Notes under the pieces: model-generated
Told to the model about the DNA's origin: nothing
Seen by the model: only the letters and a program-made list of their open reading frames with translations
Databases searched by the model: none
Translations under genes and position numbers: made by a program
NCBI GenBank assembly: GCA_022616535.1
Contig: JAKEEM010000051.1
Span: 1-64,000 of the forward strand
Source of the DNA: Chlorobiota bacterium
Lineage (GTDB): Bacteria > Bacteroidota > Ignavibacteria > Tepidaquicellales > OLB5
Direction: 5' to 3'
DNA length: 64,000 nt
Part shown: positions 10,899 to 21,321 of the stretch, one piece after another
How positions within the stretch are numbered: the stretch's first letter is position 1
Layout: every line of letters starts with the position of its first letter

Positions 10899-11154
10899 GT
10901 AGTATTCCCCTTTTTAAGTTAAAAGAACTATGCTGCTTATTTACAAAAATAACTTTATTTATTTAATTGGCAAAGAGTTTTAAGAAAAAAATAGAAAACT
11001 CTAAAAGCTGCTGAAACGTCCTTTGGGTTTGTGCCTTGGTTGTAATTAAAAATGTTACACAACTTTCATTGATTACGCTATGTTATTTCAGGGCTTACGT
11101 AAATATTTTTGTATGATACAAATTTTTAACCGTTACCAGAAAGAAAAAAATCAA

Positions 11155-11547
11155 ATGAAAAAAAAGCTTGCAGCCCTGCTGCAATTAGGATTAGCATTAT
11201 TTATCTTCAGCTGCTCCGATAATTTTTCCCCTTTGGAACCATCCATTACAACCGACCGTCCGGCACCAATCGTCAATTTCATGGTCTGGCAGACCTATTA
11301 CTGGCCCGGCGACCCCTTCCAGGAAGAAGGATATTATGTGAACCTGCTGACCAATTCTTTTGGCCAGTTTCAAACCGGTGATTCTGTTTGGATTGTCGGA
11401 AACGGAAGGGATACCCTGTATCATGTAAATTTTTCAATTGAGTATAACTCGAATGCTAATTTTTGCATAGATGAAGTCCAGTGCTTTCAGGGAACAGGCA
11501 ATGAGTTAATAAACCTAAACTGCGGCAGTACACATAGTATCTATTAG
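11155..11547 (+). CDS. Hypothetical lipoprotein
   Basis: Start re-assigned from 11080 to the internal MKKKLAALLQLGLALFIFSCSD lipoprotein signal peptide. Confidence 0.55.
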   Translation: MKKKLAALLQLGLALFIFSCSDNFSPLEPSITTDRPAPIVNFMVWQTYYWPGDPFQEEGYYVNLLTNSFGQFQTGDSVWIVGNGRDTLYHVNFSIEYNSNANFCIDEVQCFQGTGNELINLNCGSTHSIY

Positions 11548-11618
11548 ACGCATATAAAAATCATATAAAGCCCTAAGGCATATCATTTTTACTTTGCCGG
11601 CTCATTCTTCTAAAAAAA

Positions 11619-11692
11619 TGTCATTCTGAACTTGTTTCAGAATCTCATAAAAAAATCAAATGAACGACCTTGAAACAAGTTCAGGGTGACAA
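11619..11692. repeat. Long imperfect inverted repeat, GTCATTCTGAACTTGTTTCA ... TGAAACAAGTTCAGGGTGAC
   Basis: 20-bp arms with two mismatches, between convergent genes. Confidence 0.8.
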
Positions 11693-11717
11693 ATCGAGGG
11701 GTGGTGAAATATGACAC

Positions 11718-13703
11718 TTACGATAAATACCCAACTGCCTGTTCCACCTGCTCATGGGTTCCCATAAGGATAATAACATCTCCTTCTTTTAGCTTTAAAT
11801 CCGCGGCGGGATTTGAAAAATGTTCTTTATCTCTCACAACTGAAATTATCGTAGCCCCGGTTTTTGCTCTTATATCCAGCTCTGCGATGCTTTTGCTTTC
11901 AGCGGAGCATTTACGGCTGATTGTAAATGAATCGATACTTATTTCCTCGTGTATTACACTGTGAATTCTATCGGTAAGCTTTCTCTCCTCGCGTTTATTT
12001 CGTATCTCGGCATATCTCTGCTTGTGAAGCTCGTTAATTTCCCTGCTGATTGATTCCTTTGAAAATCCGTATGACATCATCACGCGGGCAAGGATTTCTA
12101 TCGAAGTCTCATACTCCTCCGCAAAAACCATATCGGCTCCAAGCTCATACAGGCGGTCGATTTCCGAAACATATTTCGTTCTTGCTATAATATAAATCGT
12201 TGGATTCAAATCCCTTGCAATTGCCACGGCACGGTCAATTACAAGCGGGTCGCTGATTGCAAATGTTATGACTTTGGCAGTTTTTATCCCCGCCTCAGTT
12301 AAAATACCTTCTCTTGTTGCGTCTCCGTAAACTACATTCTCGCCCCTTTCTGCTGCCTCGGTAACAGTATCGGGATTCAGCTCGATTATTGAATAGCGAA
12401 TCCTTCTCTTTTTTAAAACTCTGGCTAGATTCTTCCCGTTCAGTCCGTAGCCGACAATAATCACATGATTTTCAAGCAAAAGCTTTTCTTCTCCCGAATC
12501 AGCAACTCCCTCTTTTGCGGCAAGTCTTGCAAGGGGTCTGAACATCCTTCCTTCTTCGAATCTCCGTGCCGCGCGGGGTGAAAGCTTAAAAGCAAATGGA
12601 GTGAAAATCATTGTCAGTATCGATGAAGATAAAAACGCCTGAAAAATCTCGTTTGAAATAAGCTCATACTGCAGTCCAAGCTTTGCGAGAATGAATGAGA
12701 ATTCGCCAACCTGCGCAAGCCCCATTGCCGATATTACGGCAACCCTGATGGGATACTTCAATGCCGCAACCAGAACATAAATAATAAGCGATTTGAGCAG
12801 AAATATTCCGAGTCCCAGTGATAATACCATGGGAATATTTTGCAAAACATAGCTTAAATCCATAAGCATTCCAATCGAGATAAAAAACACGCTGTAAAAA
12901 GTTTCCTTAAATGGAAGTATATCGGCAATTACCTGGTGGCTGTAACGTGATTCGGAAATTATAAGCCCTGCAATAAACGCTCCTAAGGCAAGGGAAAGCC
13001 CCATTGAGTTTGTTAAAAACGCCATCCCCAGACAAAGAAAAAGCGAGGCGATTATAAATATTTCCTTCAGCCGCGTTTTGACAATTACATTTAACAGATA
13101 GGGCATCATCTTTCTTGCAGTGAAAAATATTACGTTTATTGCAATGAATGCAATTGCTACTCTTGTCAGAACTGTATAGATATCCATATCTCCTCTTAGA
13201 GCTAAAATGGGTATGAGAATAACTATCGGCACTACGCACAGGTCCTGAAAGAGCAAAATACCAAGCTCAATTTTTCCCTGCGGGGAGTCAATCTGCCTTC
13301 TTTCCTGAAGCAGTTTTAAAACAATCGCTGTACTGCTAAGCGAGACAAGGAAGCCGAAAAATATGGCGGTTGCAAAGGAAAACTCGAGCAAAACGGAAAT
13401 TGCCGTAACCGCTGTAATGGTTAAAATGACCTGCCCGCCGCCTCCGACTGCGATAAGTTTTTTTATTCGGTTAAGCTTTTTGATGGAAAACTCAATGCCG
13501 ATAATAAACATCATCAGCACAACGCCTATTTCGGCGAGAATTTCTATGTCATGCGTGTTTTTAATCAGGCCAGTTGTATAAGGTCCGATTGCAAGTCCCG
13601 TTAGCAGAAACCCGACGACCGAAGGTATTTTAAGCTTGCCGGAGATTACAATAATTACAATCGCCGAAAGCAGAATAATTACTATGTCCTGAAGTATATG
13701 CAA
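11718..13703 (-). CDS. KefB/CPA2-type cation:proton antiporter with TrkA-N and TrkA-C domains
   Basis: Multi-TM N-terminus (VVGFLLTGLAIGP, SSTAIVLKLLQERRQIDSPQG), HVIIVGYGLNGKNLARVLKKRRI (NAD-binding), C-terminal TrkA-C-like segment. Confidence 0.93.
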   Translation of the reverse strand: MHILQDIVIILLSAIVIIVISGKLKIPSVVGFLLTGLAIGPYTTGLIKNTHDIEILAEIGVVLMMFIIGIEFSIKKLNRIKKLIAVGGGGQVILTITAVTAISVLLEFSFATAIFFGFLVSLSSTAIVLKLLQERRQIDSPQGKIELGILLFQDLCVVPIVILIPILALRGDMDIYTVLTRVAIAFIAINVIFFTARKMMPYLLNVIVKTRLKEIFIIASLFLCLGMAFLTNSMGLSLALGAFIAGLIISESRYSHQVIADILPFKETFYSVFFISIGMLMDLSYVLQNIPMVLSLGLGIFLLKSLIIYVLVAALKYPIRVAVISAMGLAQVGEFSFILAKLGLQYELISNEIFQAFLSSSILTMIFTPFAFKLSPRAARRFEEGRMFRPLARLAAKEGVADSGEEKLLLENHVIIVGYGLNGKNLARVLKKRRIRYSIIELNPDTVTEAAERGENVVYGDATREGILTEAGIKTAKVITFAISDPLVIDRAVAIARDLNPTIYIIARTKYVSEIDRLYELGADMVFAEEYETSIEILARVMMSYGFSKESISREINELHKQRYAEIRNKREERKLTDRIHSVIHEEISIDSFTISRKCSAESKSIAELDIRAKTGATIISVVRDKEHFSNPAADLKLKEGDVIILMGTHEQVEQAVGYLS

Positions 13704-13726
13704 GTTATAAAACAGAAAAGATTAAA

Positions 13727-13751
13727 GTAGCGTTCGCTCTCAGAGCGAACA
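13727..13751 (+). repeat. REP-like hairpin (family A): GTAGCGTTCGCTCTCAGAGCGAACA
   Basis: Matches copies at 23253, 48420 and 48936 (reverse). Confidence 0.85.
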
Positions 13752-13764
13752 AATCCACCCGGTA

Positions 13765-13787
13765 CGACAGGCATTCCTGCCTGTCGG
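13765..13787. repeat. Short palindromic repeat CGACAGGCATTCCTGCCTGTCGG
   Basis: Near-perfect inverted repeat next to the RAYT stop codon. Confidence 0.7.
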
Positions 13788-14252
13788 TTAATATTTTAGA
13801 GCCTCTTCGTTAAGATACCAGCCGTGATAGTTTTCAGTATCTTCTGTGAAACCGCTTTTAATTGGATTATTAAACATATATGCAAGTTTTTCCATAAACT
13901 CATCGTAATCTCTGACTATTCTATCATATGATTCTTCAAGCCATATAGAACCACTGGTGTTTCTTAATTGGTTAATTTGATGTGCTGTAACACCTTTTAT
14001 TCCTTTCATTATTCTGCTTAGAGAATAACTCTCATTTGGCTTCAGCAACAAATGCACATGGGTAGGCATAACAATAACCGCATAAAGAATATAAAACTTG
14101 TTATCGCCCCCTTTGATATGCTCTAACAGTAATTTCTGTTCCTTAATTGATAACTTAATGGCTAAACAAGTAAATGTGACGAAATAAACAGAACCTTCCA
14201 AAGTCCAGTGAGGTAAATGCCTTCGAAATATTTTTAATTCATTTCCCTTCAT
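13788..14252 (-). mobile_element. REP-associated tyrosine transposase (RAYT, IS200-like Y1 transposase)
   Basis: WTLEGSVYFVTFTC, VMPTHVHLLL (HUH motif), SYDRIVRDYDEF (catalytic Tyr), MFNNPIKSGF. Confidence 0.88.
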
Positions 14253-14282
14253 ATTTTTCAGAATAACCGCGTAATAACCAAA

Positions 14283-15974
14283 CTATGGCCCTATCAGCTC
14301 TTTTGCGCTTTTAATGCTTGCATCGGTAACCTTCTCGCCGCTTAAAAGCTTTGCAACCTCGATAACTTTCTCGTTTTTATCAAGCGGGCGGATTTTCGTA
14401 ATTGTTGAATCGCCCTCGGTCTCTTTTTCAACAAGCAGGTGTTCATCGGCAAGAGCAGCTATCTGGGCTAAATGAGTTATTGCAATTACCTGCCGGTATT
14501 CGGAAAGCTTTTTCATAACCCTGCCCACCTTCTGCGCTATGCGCCCGCTTATGCCGATATCAATTTCGTCAAACACCAGCATGTTGACCTTATCGGCATC
14601 GGCAAGAACAGTTTTAACCGCAAGCATAATTCGCGATACCTCGCCGCCCGAGGGAGTCTTTCTGAGCGAGGAAAATGCGTCGCCTTTGTTAATTTTAACC
14701 ATAAACTCAACATCGTCAGTCCCGCTTGGACCTAAGGATTCAACCAGGGTAAGCGCCACTTTAAACTCCGCATTTTCAAACCCAACTTCATTCAGTATTT
14801 TCACTATATCCTGTGCCAGAGTCTTTGATTTTTCCTTCCTGATTTTTGATATTTCCCCTGCTTTTTTAAAAAGGCTTTCTTTTGCTTGTTTGATTTCATT
14901 TTCAAGCTTTGCAATTTTCTCATCAAAGTTATCTACTAAAGCGAGGTCACTTTCCAGCTTTTCTTTCAGCTTTATCGCTTCATCAAGCGAACCGCCGTAT
15001 TTTTTCTTAATGAACTGCAACTTGTAAAGCCGCTCGCGGATTTGTTCAATCTGCCCGGGGTCAAAGCTCAAATTCTCAATTAAGCGCTGAACCTGCCTGC
15101 TTGCTTCGTTTATAGCTGTTGATGTCGTCTCGATTTCGTTAAGTATTTTCCGGAATTCGGAGTTGTATTCTGCTGTTTTAGCAAGCTCTTTTTCCGTAAT
15201 TTTTAATCTTTCGCTTATTGAGCCTGAGTCCTCGTATAAATTCAAATACGCTGCAGTTAGCCCCTGCCGTATGCTTTCTATATTCTCCCCTGTTTTAAGT
15301 TCGTTTTCAAGCTCGTCATCTTCACCTGGGGCGGGATTTACCTCCTTAATTTCCTTCAGCTGAAACTCTAGGAAATTTCTTTTACTGTCCAGTTCTTCCT
15401 TTTTTTGTTTAATATTTTCATACTCACTCGTTTTATTCAACAAATTAACATATTCCTGTTTATAATTATCCAGCTTTTCTATAAATTTCTTCCCTTCTGT
15501 TTTGCATAAATATGAATCCAAAAGCTCAATATGCACTTCCTTTTTAAGCAGTGACTGGTGTTCGTTCTGCGAATGTATGTCCACCATTACATCGCCAAGC
15601 GAAGCAAGAACACTTGTCGGGACAGGGCTGTCGTTAACGAAATTTCTGCTGTATCCTTTTGAGTATAATTCCCTTCTTATTATCAAATTATCGCCAATTG
15701 AATCGATTTCATTATCGTTAAGTATTTTATTAATTACATCCTTACTGTCTTCTGAAATCTTAACAATTCCCTCAATGAACATCTTTTCCCTGTTGCTGCT
15801 GATGATGGAGTAATCCGCTCTTTCGCCCATAAGCAGCGAAAGCGCATTAATTAAAATGGATTTGCCCGCTCCGGTCTCGCCCGTAATTATATTAAAGCGC
15901 GGGGAGAAATCTATCTCAATATTTTTTAAAAGCAGATAATTTTTTATTATAAGTTTTTCTAACATAATTTTCAA
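14283..15974 (-). CDS. recN: DNA repair protein RecN
   Basis: MLEKLIIKNYLLLKNIEIDFSPRFNIITGETGAGKSILINALSLLMGERAD, VDIHSQNEHQSLL, LVFDEIDIGISGRIAQKVG. Confidence 0.96.
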   Translation of the reverse strand: MKIMLEKLIIKNYLLLKNIEIDFSPRFNIITGETGAGKSILINALSLLMGERADYSIISSNREKMFIEGIVKISEDSKDVINKILNDNEIDSIGDNLIIRRELYSKGYSRNFVNDSPVPTSVLASLGDVMVDIHSQNEHQSLLKKEVHIELLDSYLCKTEGKKFIEKLDNYKQEYVNLLNKTSEYENIKQKKEELDSKRNFLEFQLKEIKEVNPAPGEDDELENELKTGENIESIRQGLTAAYLNLYEDSGSISERLKITEKELAKTAEYNSEFRKILNEIETTSTAINEASRQVQRLIENLSFDPGQIEQIRERLYKLQFIKKKYGGSLDEAIKLKEKLESDLALVDNFDEKIAKLENEIKQAKESLFKKAGEISKIRKEKSKTLAQDIVKILNEVGFENAEFKVALTLVESLGPSGTDDVEFMVKINKGDAFSSLRKTPSGGEVSRIMLAVKTVLADADKVNMLVFDEIDIGISGRIAQKVGRVMKKLSEYRQVIAITHLAQIAALADEHLLVEKETEGDSTITKIRPLDKNEKVIEVAKLLSGEKVTDASIKSAKELIGP

Positions 15975-16163
15975 GCATGCGTTACTATACTTATTCTTTA
16001 TTATATAAATAAAATTGCAGCAGTAGTAGTTCTGTTTATAAATGTAAAATTAAACAGAATTATTCATATTTAGAATATAAATAGGAATAATAAACTATAT
16101 TCTTGTTGAAGCACATGTTGAAAAGCAGAAGACTTATTAACATACTTTCTCATGCAAACGGGT

Positions 16164-16200
16164 GAAAAATAAAAAGCCGTCCTTTTTATGTGGACAGCTT
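16164..16200 (-). terminator. Putative intrinsic terminator downstream of dnaA
   Basis: On the minus strand: AAGCTGTCC-ACATAAAA-AGGACGGCTT followed by a T-rich tract. Confidence 0.65.
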
Positions 16201-16227
16201 GCGGGTTATAAATTATTATCAACAAAT

Positions 16228-17736
16228 TTATGTTAACAGCATCTCTTTGATTTGCTCGAGTTTATCCGTGAAACTGGAATCATTGTTAATAGAATCCTCA
16301 ATACACCGGCAGGCGTGAATTACCGTGGCGTGGTTTCTTCCCCCAAAATGCGCTCCGATTGTCTGCAAAGATGAGGACGTAAGCTCTTTGGAAAGATACA
16401 TTGCCGTATGCCTTGCCTGAACTATTTCCTGCTGCTTGGTTTTCAGCCTCAGCAGCGACTCGTCGATATTAAAAAACTTCGCAACCGCAGAAATTATAGA
16501 GCTTATATCAATATTATGCTTTCTGTTTTTAATCCCCCCGAATTTCAGCACGCTTCTTTTTGCCATGTCCAGATTTATCGGGCTGCGTGTAATCTCAGCG
16601 TCAAATATAAGACTTTTCAGGCAGCCCTCAAGGGAGCGGATGTTATCCTTAATGTTAAGCGCAATGAACTCAAGAACTTCATAGGGAACCGGAAACCCTT
16701 CTTTTTCGCACTTTTTATTTAAAATGGCAATCCTTGTTTCCAAATCCGGCGCCTGTATGTCTACCGTTAGCCCCCACTGAAAGCGGGTTATAAGGCGCTC
16801 TTCAAGCCCTTCGAGCTGGTGAGGGGGTTTATCGCACGAAAGCACGATTTGCTTTTTCAGCTGGTAAAGCGAATTAAATATCTGGAAGAATGAATCCTGT
16901 GTGCTTTCCTTGCCCTCTAAGAACTGGACATCATCGACAATAAGCAAATCCAGTGATTTATAGAATTTTTCAAATTCATGAGCCCGGTTCATTCTTATGC
17001 TCTGCACGAAGCTTGTTGTAAACTCGGGTCCGGAAATATACATAATCTTCATCGGCGGATTTTCAGCTTTAACGTGATTGCCGATTGCCTGCATTAAGTG
17101 AGTTTTGCCGAGACCCACGCCGCCGTAGAGCATCATTGGGTTATACTGCGCTCCGGGCCTGCTTGAAATTGAAATTGCCGCCGCAGTAGCAAACTCGTTG
17201 TTTTTTCCCTTAACGAAGTTTTCGAAAGTGTACTCGGAATTTAAAATACATTTGGGGGAATAAGAGCTTTCATTGCCGGAACTTGGGTAACCGAACTCAT
17301 CTGCGTTTACAGTTCGCGGCAAATTTTGCGAAGGCTGCTCAGCCGGTTTATCAAAAAACGACGGCTCAGTATTGTAAACAGAGCTATCTGAAGAAGAACC
17401 TGCCGAAGTATCGATTTCATATATAATTTTGCCTCCATCGCCGAGTATAGCTTTAATTGCTTTTGAAACGACATCACCGAAGCGGGAGACTATCATCTCA
17501 TAATAATCCTGGCTTGGGACCACAATTAAAAGTGAGTTATTCTCAAGTGATTTTGCCTTAATCGGCTTAAACCACGTATTAAACTTAAGCTCGGACACAC
17601 CCTGCCTGAAAATTTCCATAAACTTTACCCACGTTTCAACGGCCATTTGCTGAGCAGGCAGCTTTTCCCCGACACTATCTGATGAAGAACTCTCTTTGCC
17701 CGGCAAACTCTCTTCCTGAAAATCGAATCCGTTCAA
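16228..17736 (-). CDS. dnaA: Chromosomal replication initiator protein DnaA
   Basis: NPMMLYGGVGLGKTHLMQAIGNHV, LLIVDDVQFLEGKESTQDSFFQIFN, GGRNHATVIHACRCIED. Confidence 0.98.
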   Translation of the reverse strand: MNGFDFQEESLPGKESSSSDSVGEKLPAQQMAVETWVKFMEIFRQGVSELKFNTWFKPIKAKSLENNSLLIVVPSQDYYEMIVSRFGDVVSKAIKAILGDGGKIIYEIDTSAGSSSDSSVYNTEPSFFDKPAEQPSQNLPRTVNADEFGYPSSGNESSYSPKCILNSEYTFENFVKGKNNEFATAAAISISSRPGAQYNPMMLYGGVGLGKTHLMQAIGNHVKAENPPMKIMYISGPEFTTSFVQSIRMNRAHEFEKFYKSLDLLIVDDVQFLEGKESTQDSFFQIFNSLYQLKKQIVLSCDKPPHQLEGLEERLITRFQWGLTVDIQAPDLETRIAILNKKCEKEGFPVPYEVLEFIALNIKDNIRSLEGCLKSLIFDAEITRSPINLDMAKRSVLKFGGIKNRKHNIDISSIISAVAKFFNIDESLLRLKTKQQEIVQARHTAMYLSKELTSSSLQTIGAHFGGRNHATVIHACRCIEDSINNDSSFTDKLEQIKEMLLT

Positions 17737-18180
17737 TTTATGTTAAGTTTATATTTTAAATAAAGAAAGATTGTTAGTTTAAGATTAAGTTTAAGTATAT
17801 GACTATAACTACACAAAATAATTTTAAATCACAAAGTAATTAACAACCAAATCAAATAATAAACCCTTGTATTTTAATGCTTTGATAACGTCTTCAGAGG
17901 GTTATTAACATATAATTGTTAATAACTTTTTTGGAGCAGCACTCAACCACATTTATTGAAGGTGACAGATTTGAACAACATAGGTTAAGCTTTCAACATT
18001 TATTCACAATCTGTTAACATGAAAATTCAGCGACTCGCCTTGCATAATAATTAAAAAAAAAAATTATGTCAACTTTTTATGTTAAAATACTGCTACTACG
18101 TTAACGCAAATTTAACAATTATCCGATGTTTACAAAAATTTCCGTAACTTTCTTTTGGTATGCCTGCCAAAACTTTTGTC
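17737..18180. other. Putative chromosomal origin (oriC): AT-rich, DnaA-box-like motifs
   Basis: Intergenic region upstream of dnaA. TTATTCACA at 18000-18008; GTTATTAACA-TATAAT-TGTTAATAAC inverted pair at 17901-17926; A/T-rich tract around 18041-18085; genes to the left mostly minus, mnmE-mnmG-rsmG to the right plus. Confidence 0.65.
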
Positions 18181-18203
18181 ATTTTTTGATATAAGCTCGC
18201 AGC

Positions 18204-18300
18204 CATCCCCTCTCCCAATTGGAGACCCGCCTTTCCACGACTCCTGCGAGTCGTTGACTAGTGGAGCAACAGACAGAGGGAAACGAGGGTGAGGTTATCG
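18204..18300. repeat. Dispersed repeat (family B) copy with nested palindrome
   Basis: CATCCCCTCTCC...GAGGGTGAGGTTA containing ACGACTCCTGCGAGTCGT; similar to 18486-18529 and 55851-55910. Confidence 0.7.
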
Positions 18301-18485
18301 CCTAACGTATGGAAGCTCCTGTTTCAAAAAAACTAATTTAATATCTTAATTTAATGTCTTCAAAGCTAAATGTAAATGAATTTTAATTGTCCTGAACCCC
18401 AATCTGCATTTTAATGAAAAGTTTTAGGGTAATAGCTTTAAATTCCTTAATTAATCCACATCAGCTATAGACATCGACCGCTTAA

Positions 18486-18529
18486 CATCCCCTCTCCTCA
18501 TAGGAGAGGGGAACGAGGGGTGAGGTTAA
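18486..18529. repeat. Dispersed repeat (family B) copy
   Basis: CATCCCCTCTCCTCATAGGAGAGGGGAACGAGGGGTGAGGTTAA. Confidence 0.75.
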
Positions 18530-18554
18530 ATAGCGGAGCCCGGAAACCTACTCG

Positions 18555-19232
18555 TCAAAAATTGCCTTTAATCAGCCCTTCGCTGTTTTGAATTATATCC
18601 TTTACTTCAAGAATATTTTTTGAATAGCCGTTTAACGCACAGTTAATCATAGCTATGCCGACTTCTTTTAAAGTGCAGGTAAACTTTGGCATTACGAGCT
18701 TCATAAACGGGTAAGATATTTGCCAGCCCCAATATGCTTTTAAAATTCTTCTCTGCCCTTTCGTAGGCTTCAAATATCCCGGGCGGAACATATAGGCATT
18801 TTTTCCGAAAATCTCCGATAAGCGGTTTTCTGTTTTCCCTTTGACTCTCGCCCACATATATTTCCCTTTTTCTGAGCTGTCAGTGCCGTAGCCGGAGATG
18901 TAAAAAAATTTAGCTTTGGGATTTTGTTTTTTAAATGTTTCGGCAAAATTAACAGTCAGCCCGTAAGTTATTTTATAATACTCGTCCTCACTCTTGCCAA
19001 TTGACGAAACTCCCGCACAGAAGAAACAAGTGTCATAGCCAGCCAGCTTATCTTCAATAGCTGAAAGGTCCGCAAAATCTTTAGTCAAAGATTCCGTGAG
19101 TTTGGGGTGATTTCTTCCGCTTGAGTGTCTGCCTATAACAAGAACTTTCTCAACCTCCGGGTGGGCAAGACACACGAGCAGCACTCCCTCGCCCACCATT
19201 CCTGTAGCGCCGGTTAGGATTATTTTAAGCAT
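18555..19232 (-). CDS. NAD(P)-binding Rossmann/epimerase-like protein
   Basis: MLKIILTGATGMVGEGVLLVCLAHPEVEKVLVIGR; YISGYGTDSSEKGK. Confidence 0.8.
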   Translation of the reverse strand: MLKIILTGATGMVGEGVLLVCLAHPEVEKVLVIGRHSSGRNHPKLTESLTKDFADLSAIEDKLAGYDTCFFCAGVSSIGKSEDEYYKITYGLTVNFAETFKKQNPKAKFFYISGYGTDSSEKGKYMWARVKGKTENRLSEIFGKNAYMFRPGYLKPTKGQRRILKAYWGWQISYPFMKLVMPKFTCTLKEVGIAMINCALNGYSKNILEVKDIIQNSEGLIKGNF

Positions 19233-19370
19233 AAGTTAGTTTGAATAACTCAATATAACATTTTGCAAGAAATTGATTTTAGCAAAAATTTTGACATTAT
19301 ATTATTAATAAATGCAAAGATGTTCGCCTGCCTGCAGGAAAGAACGTCCTAAAAAAATAAATAATAAAGC

Positions 19371-19392
19371 GGGGTGTTCAGTTAAACACCCC
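19371..19392. repeat. Hairpin repeat GGGGTGTTCAGTTAAACACCCC
   Basis: Perfect 8-bp stem. Confidence 0.7.
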
Positions 19393-19585
19393 TACAGGAG
19401 TATTTTTAATATAACCGGAACAGTGGCGAGGACAAGTTTATTATTTGTAATTGATTATTTGATATTTATTTGACATTTGTCATTCGGAATTTGTCATTTC
19501 TTTTTATTCATTGTTCACCCGAACAAATTTAGGTATCTTTGCCAACCCCTGACCCCGAGGACTCGGGGGAAGGGTCTCGGTTTTT

Positions 19586-20950
19586 ATGCCATACGATAAC
19601 AAAACCATATTCGCCCCGATATCAGCCGTAGGCGAGTCCGGAATCACCGTTTTCAGGATTTCCGGGCCGGAGATGTTTTCTATTATAAGTGACGTATTTT
19701 CAACAAGTAATGAGAGGTTTTCCAGGGTTGACTTCCAAAATTTTGCGACCCACACCTCGCACCACGGCTGGCTTTGGGATTCAGGTGAGCTTGTTGATGA
19801 AGTCATATTAACAATATTCCGCGCGCCTAATTCATACACCGGCGAAGATGTCACGGAGATTTCCTCGCACGGCGGCTCATATATTTACAGAAAAATTTGC
19901 TCGTTATTTATTAAGCAGGGAATAGACTATGCAGAGCCGGGTGAGTTTTCCAAACGCGCATATCTAAACGGCAAAATGGACCTTGCTCAGGCAGAAGCGG
20001 TGGCTGAACTGATTAAAGCAAAAACGGAAGAATCAAACAAGCTCGCGCTTAAGCAGCTTACGGGTGAGTTTTCAAAAAAAATAAATGAGCTTCGGGCAGA
20101 TTTGATTAATTACTGCTCACTGCTTGAGCTTGAGCTTGATTTTTCCGAGGAGGGGATTGACCTTGTTTCAAAAAACGAACTGCTTTCAAAAATTGATGGA
20201 ATTATTGAAAAATTCAATAAATTAACAAAATCTTATGAAAGCGGCAAAATTATACAAAATGGTGTCAATTTGGCAATCGTAGGTAAGCCAAATGTTGGTA
20301 AATCAACAATTTTCAATTATTTATTGAAAGAAAATAGAGCTATTGTAAGTGATATCCCCGGAACAACCCGTGATTACCTCCAGGAGCCGCTAATTATGGA
20401 AGGAATTCAATTCAACGTTATTGACACAGCGGGAATACGTAAGTCCGGAGATATAATTGAGGAAGAGGGTGTCAGGCGTTCCATCCAGAAAATTGACGAA
20501 TCGGATATAGTTTTAGAAATTGAGGATTTAACGGATTTGAAGTCCAGTGGCGCTGAGCTAGTCAATGATGTTGATACATCCAAAATTATAAAGATTTACA
20601 ACAAACTTGATTTATCAAGAAACGGAAAAATGGACGGTCTTTGTGTATCAGCTAAAACGGGAGCTAAAATGGGTGAATTGCAGAAAATAATTGTAAAAAA
20701 GGCAAAATCTTTAATGAAATCTGACCAAAGCTCCGATTTGATTATAACAAACCAAAGGCACAGGGATTGTTTGTTGAAATCATGTGAATTTCTTGTGAAC
20801 GCAAAAGAACAAATAAAACAGGGGGGTGGTAATGAATTGATTTCGTTTGAGATAAGAGCTGCAATGGATTCACTTTCTGAGATAATCGGCAAAACATCAA
20901 ATGTTGATATCTTGAATAATATCTTTTCTAAGTTTTGTATAGGGAAATAA
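19586..20950 (+). CDS. mnmE: tRNA modification GTPase MnmE (TrmE/ThdF)
   Basis: TIFAPISAVGESGITVFRISGP, LDLAQAEAVAELIKAKTEES, GKPNVGKSTIFNYLL, DIPGTTRDYLQE, C-terminal FCIGK. Confidence 0.97.
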   Translation: MPYDNKTIFAPISAVGESGITVFRISGPEMFSIISDVFSTSNERFSRVDFQNFATHTSHHGWLWDSGELVDEVILTIFRAPNSYTGEDVTEISSHGGSYIYRKICSLFIKQGIDYAEPGEFSKRAYLNGKMDLAQAEAVAELIKAKTEESNKLALKQLTGEFSKKINELRADLINYCSLLELELDFSEEGIDLVSKNELLSKIDGIIEKFNKLTKSYESGKIIQNGVNLAIVGKPNVGKSTIFNYLLKENRAIVSDIPGTTRDYLQEPLIMEGIQFNVIDTAGIRKSGDIIEEEGVRRSIQKIDESDIVLEIEDLTDLKSSGAELVNDVDTSKIIKIYNKLDLSRNGKMDGLCVSAKTGAKMGELQKIIVKKAKSLMKSDQSSDLIITNQRHRDCLLKSCEFLVNAKEQIKQGGGNELISFEIRAAMDSLSEIIGKTSNVDILNNIFSKFCIGK

Positions 20951-21321
20951 CGTCAATTCAGAACCCGCCTAAGGAGGGTGCTTGCCTGCAGAAGGCAGGA
21001 AAGAATTCCATAACTACATCGATTAGCTTAGCAAACGATAGCAAAATAACCAATTTTACTATACCTTTGAACCATTTGAGACAAATAAGAAAATTGACTT
21101 TAATTTTCTTAAATTTTTAAGCATTTTTGTGTTTTGTATCACTACCTTCTGAAAATGTCGCACATGTGATTGTAAATTTCTTCAAATTTTGAGGTTTTTT
21201 TTAGAGAAAGTTCGTATCCCTTTCAGAAGGTATTGAGACAAAAAATGGTCCGAAATGGGTATAAATTCAACAAAAATAGCAAATGTTTCACGTGAAAACA
21301 TACACAAACTAAACGGGGCAA

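Noticed and set aside
14472-15813. Several plus-strand ORFs of 66-162 aa
   Set aside because: Antisense shadows of recN (Ser/Phe-rich, no motifs).
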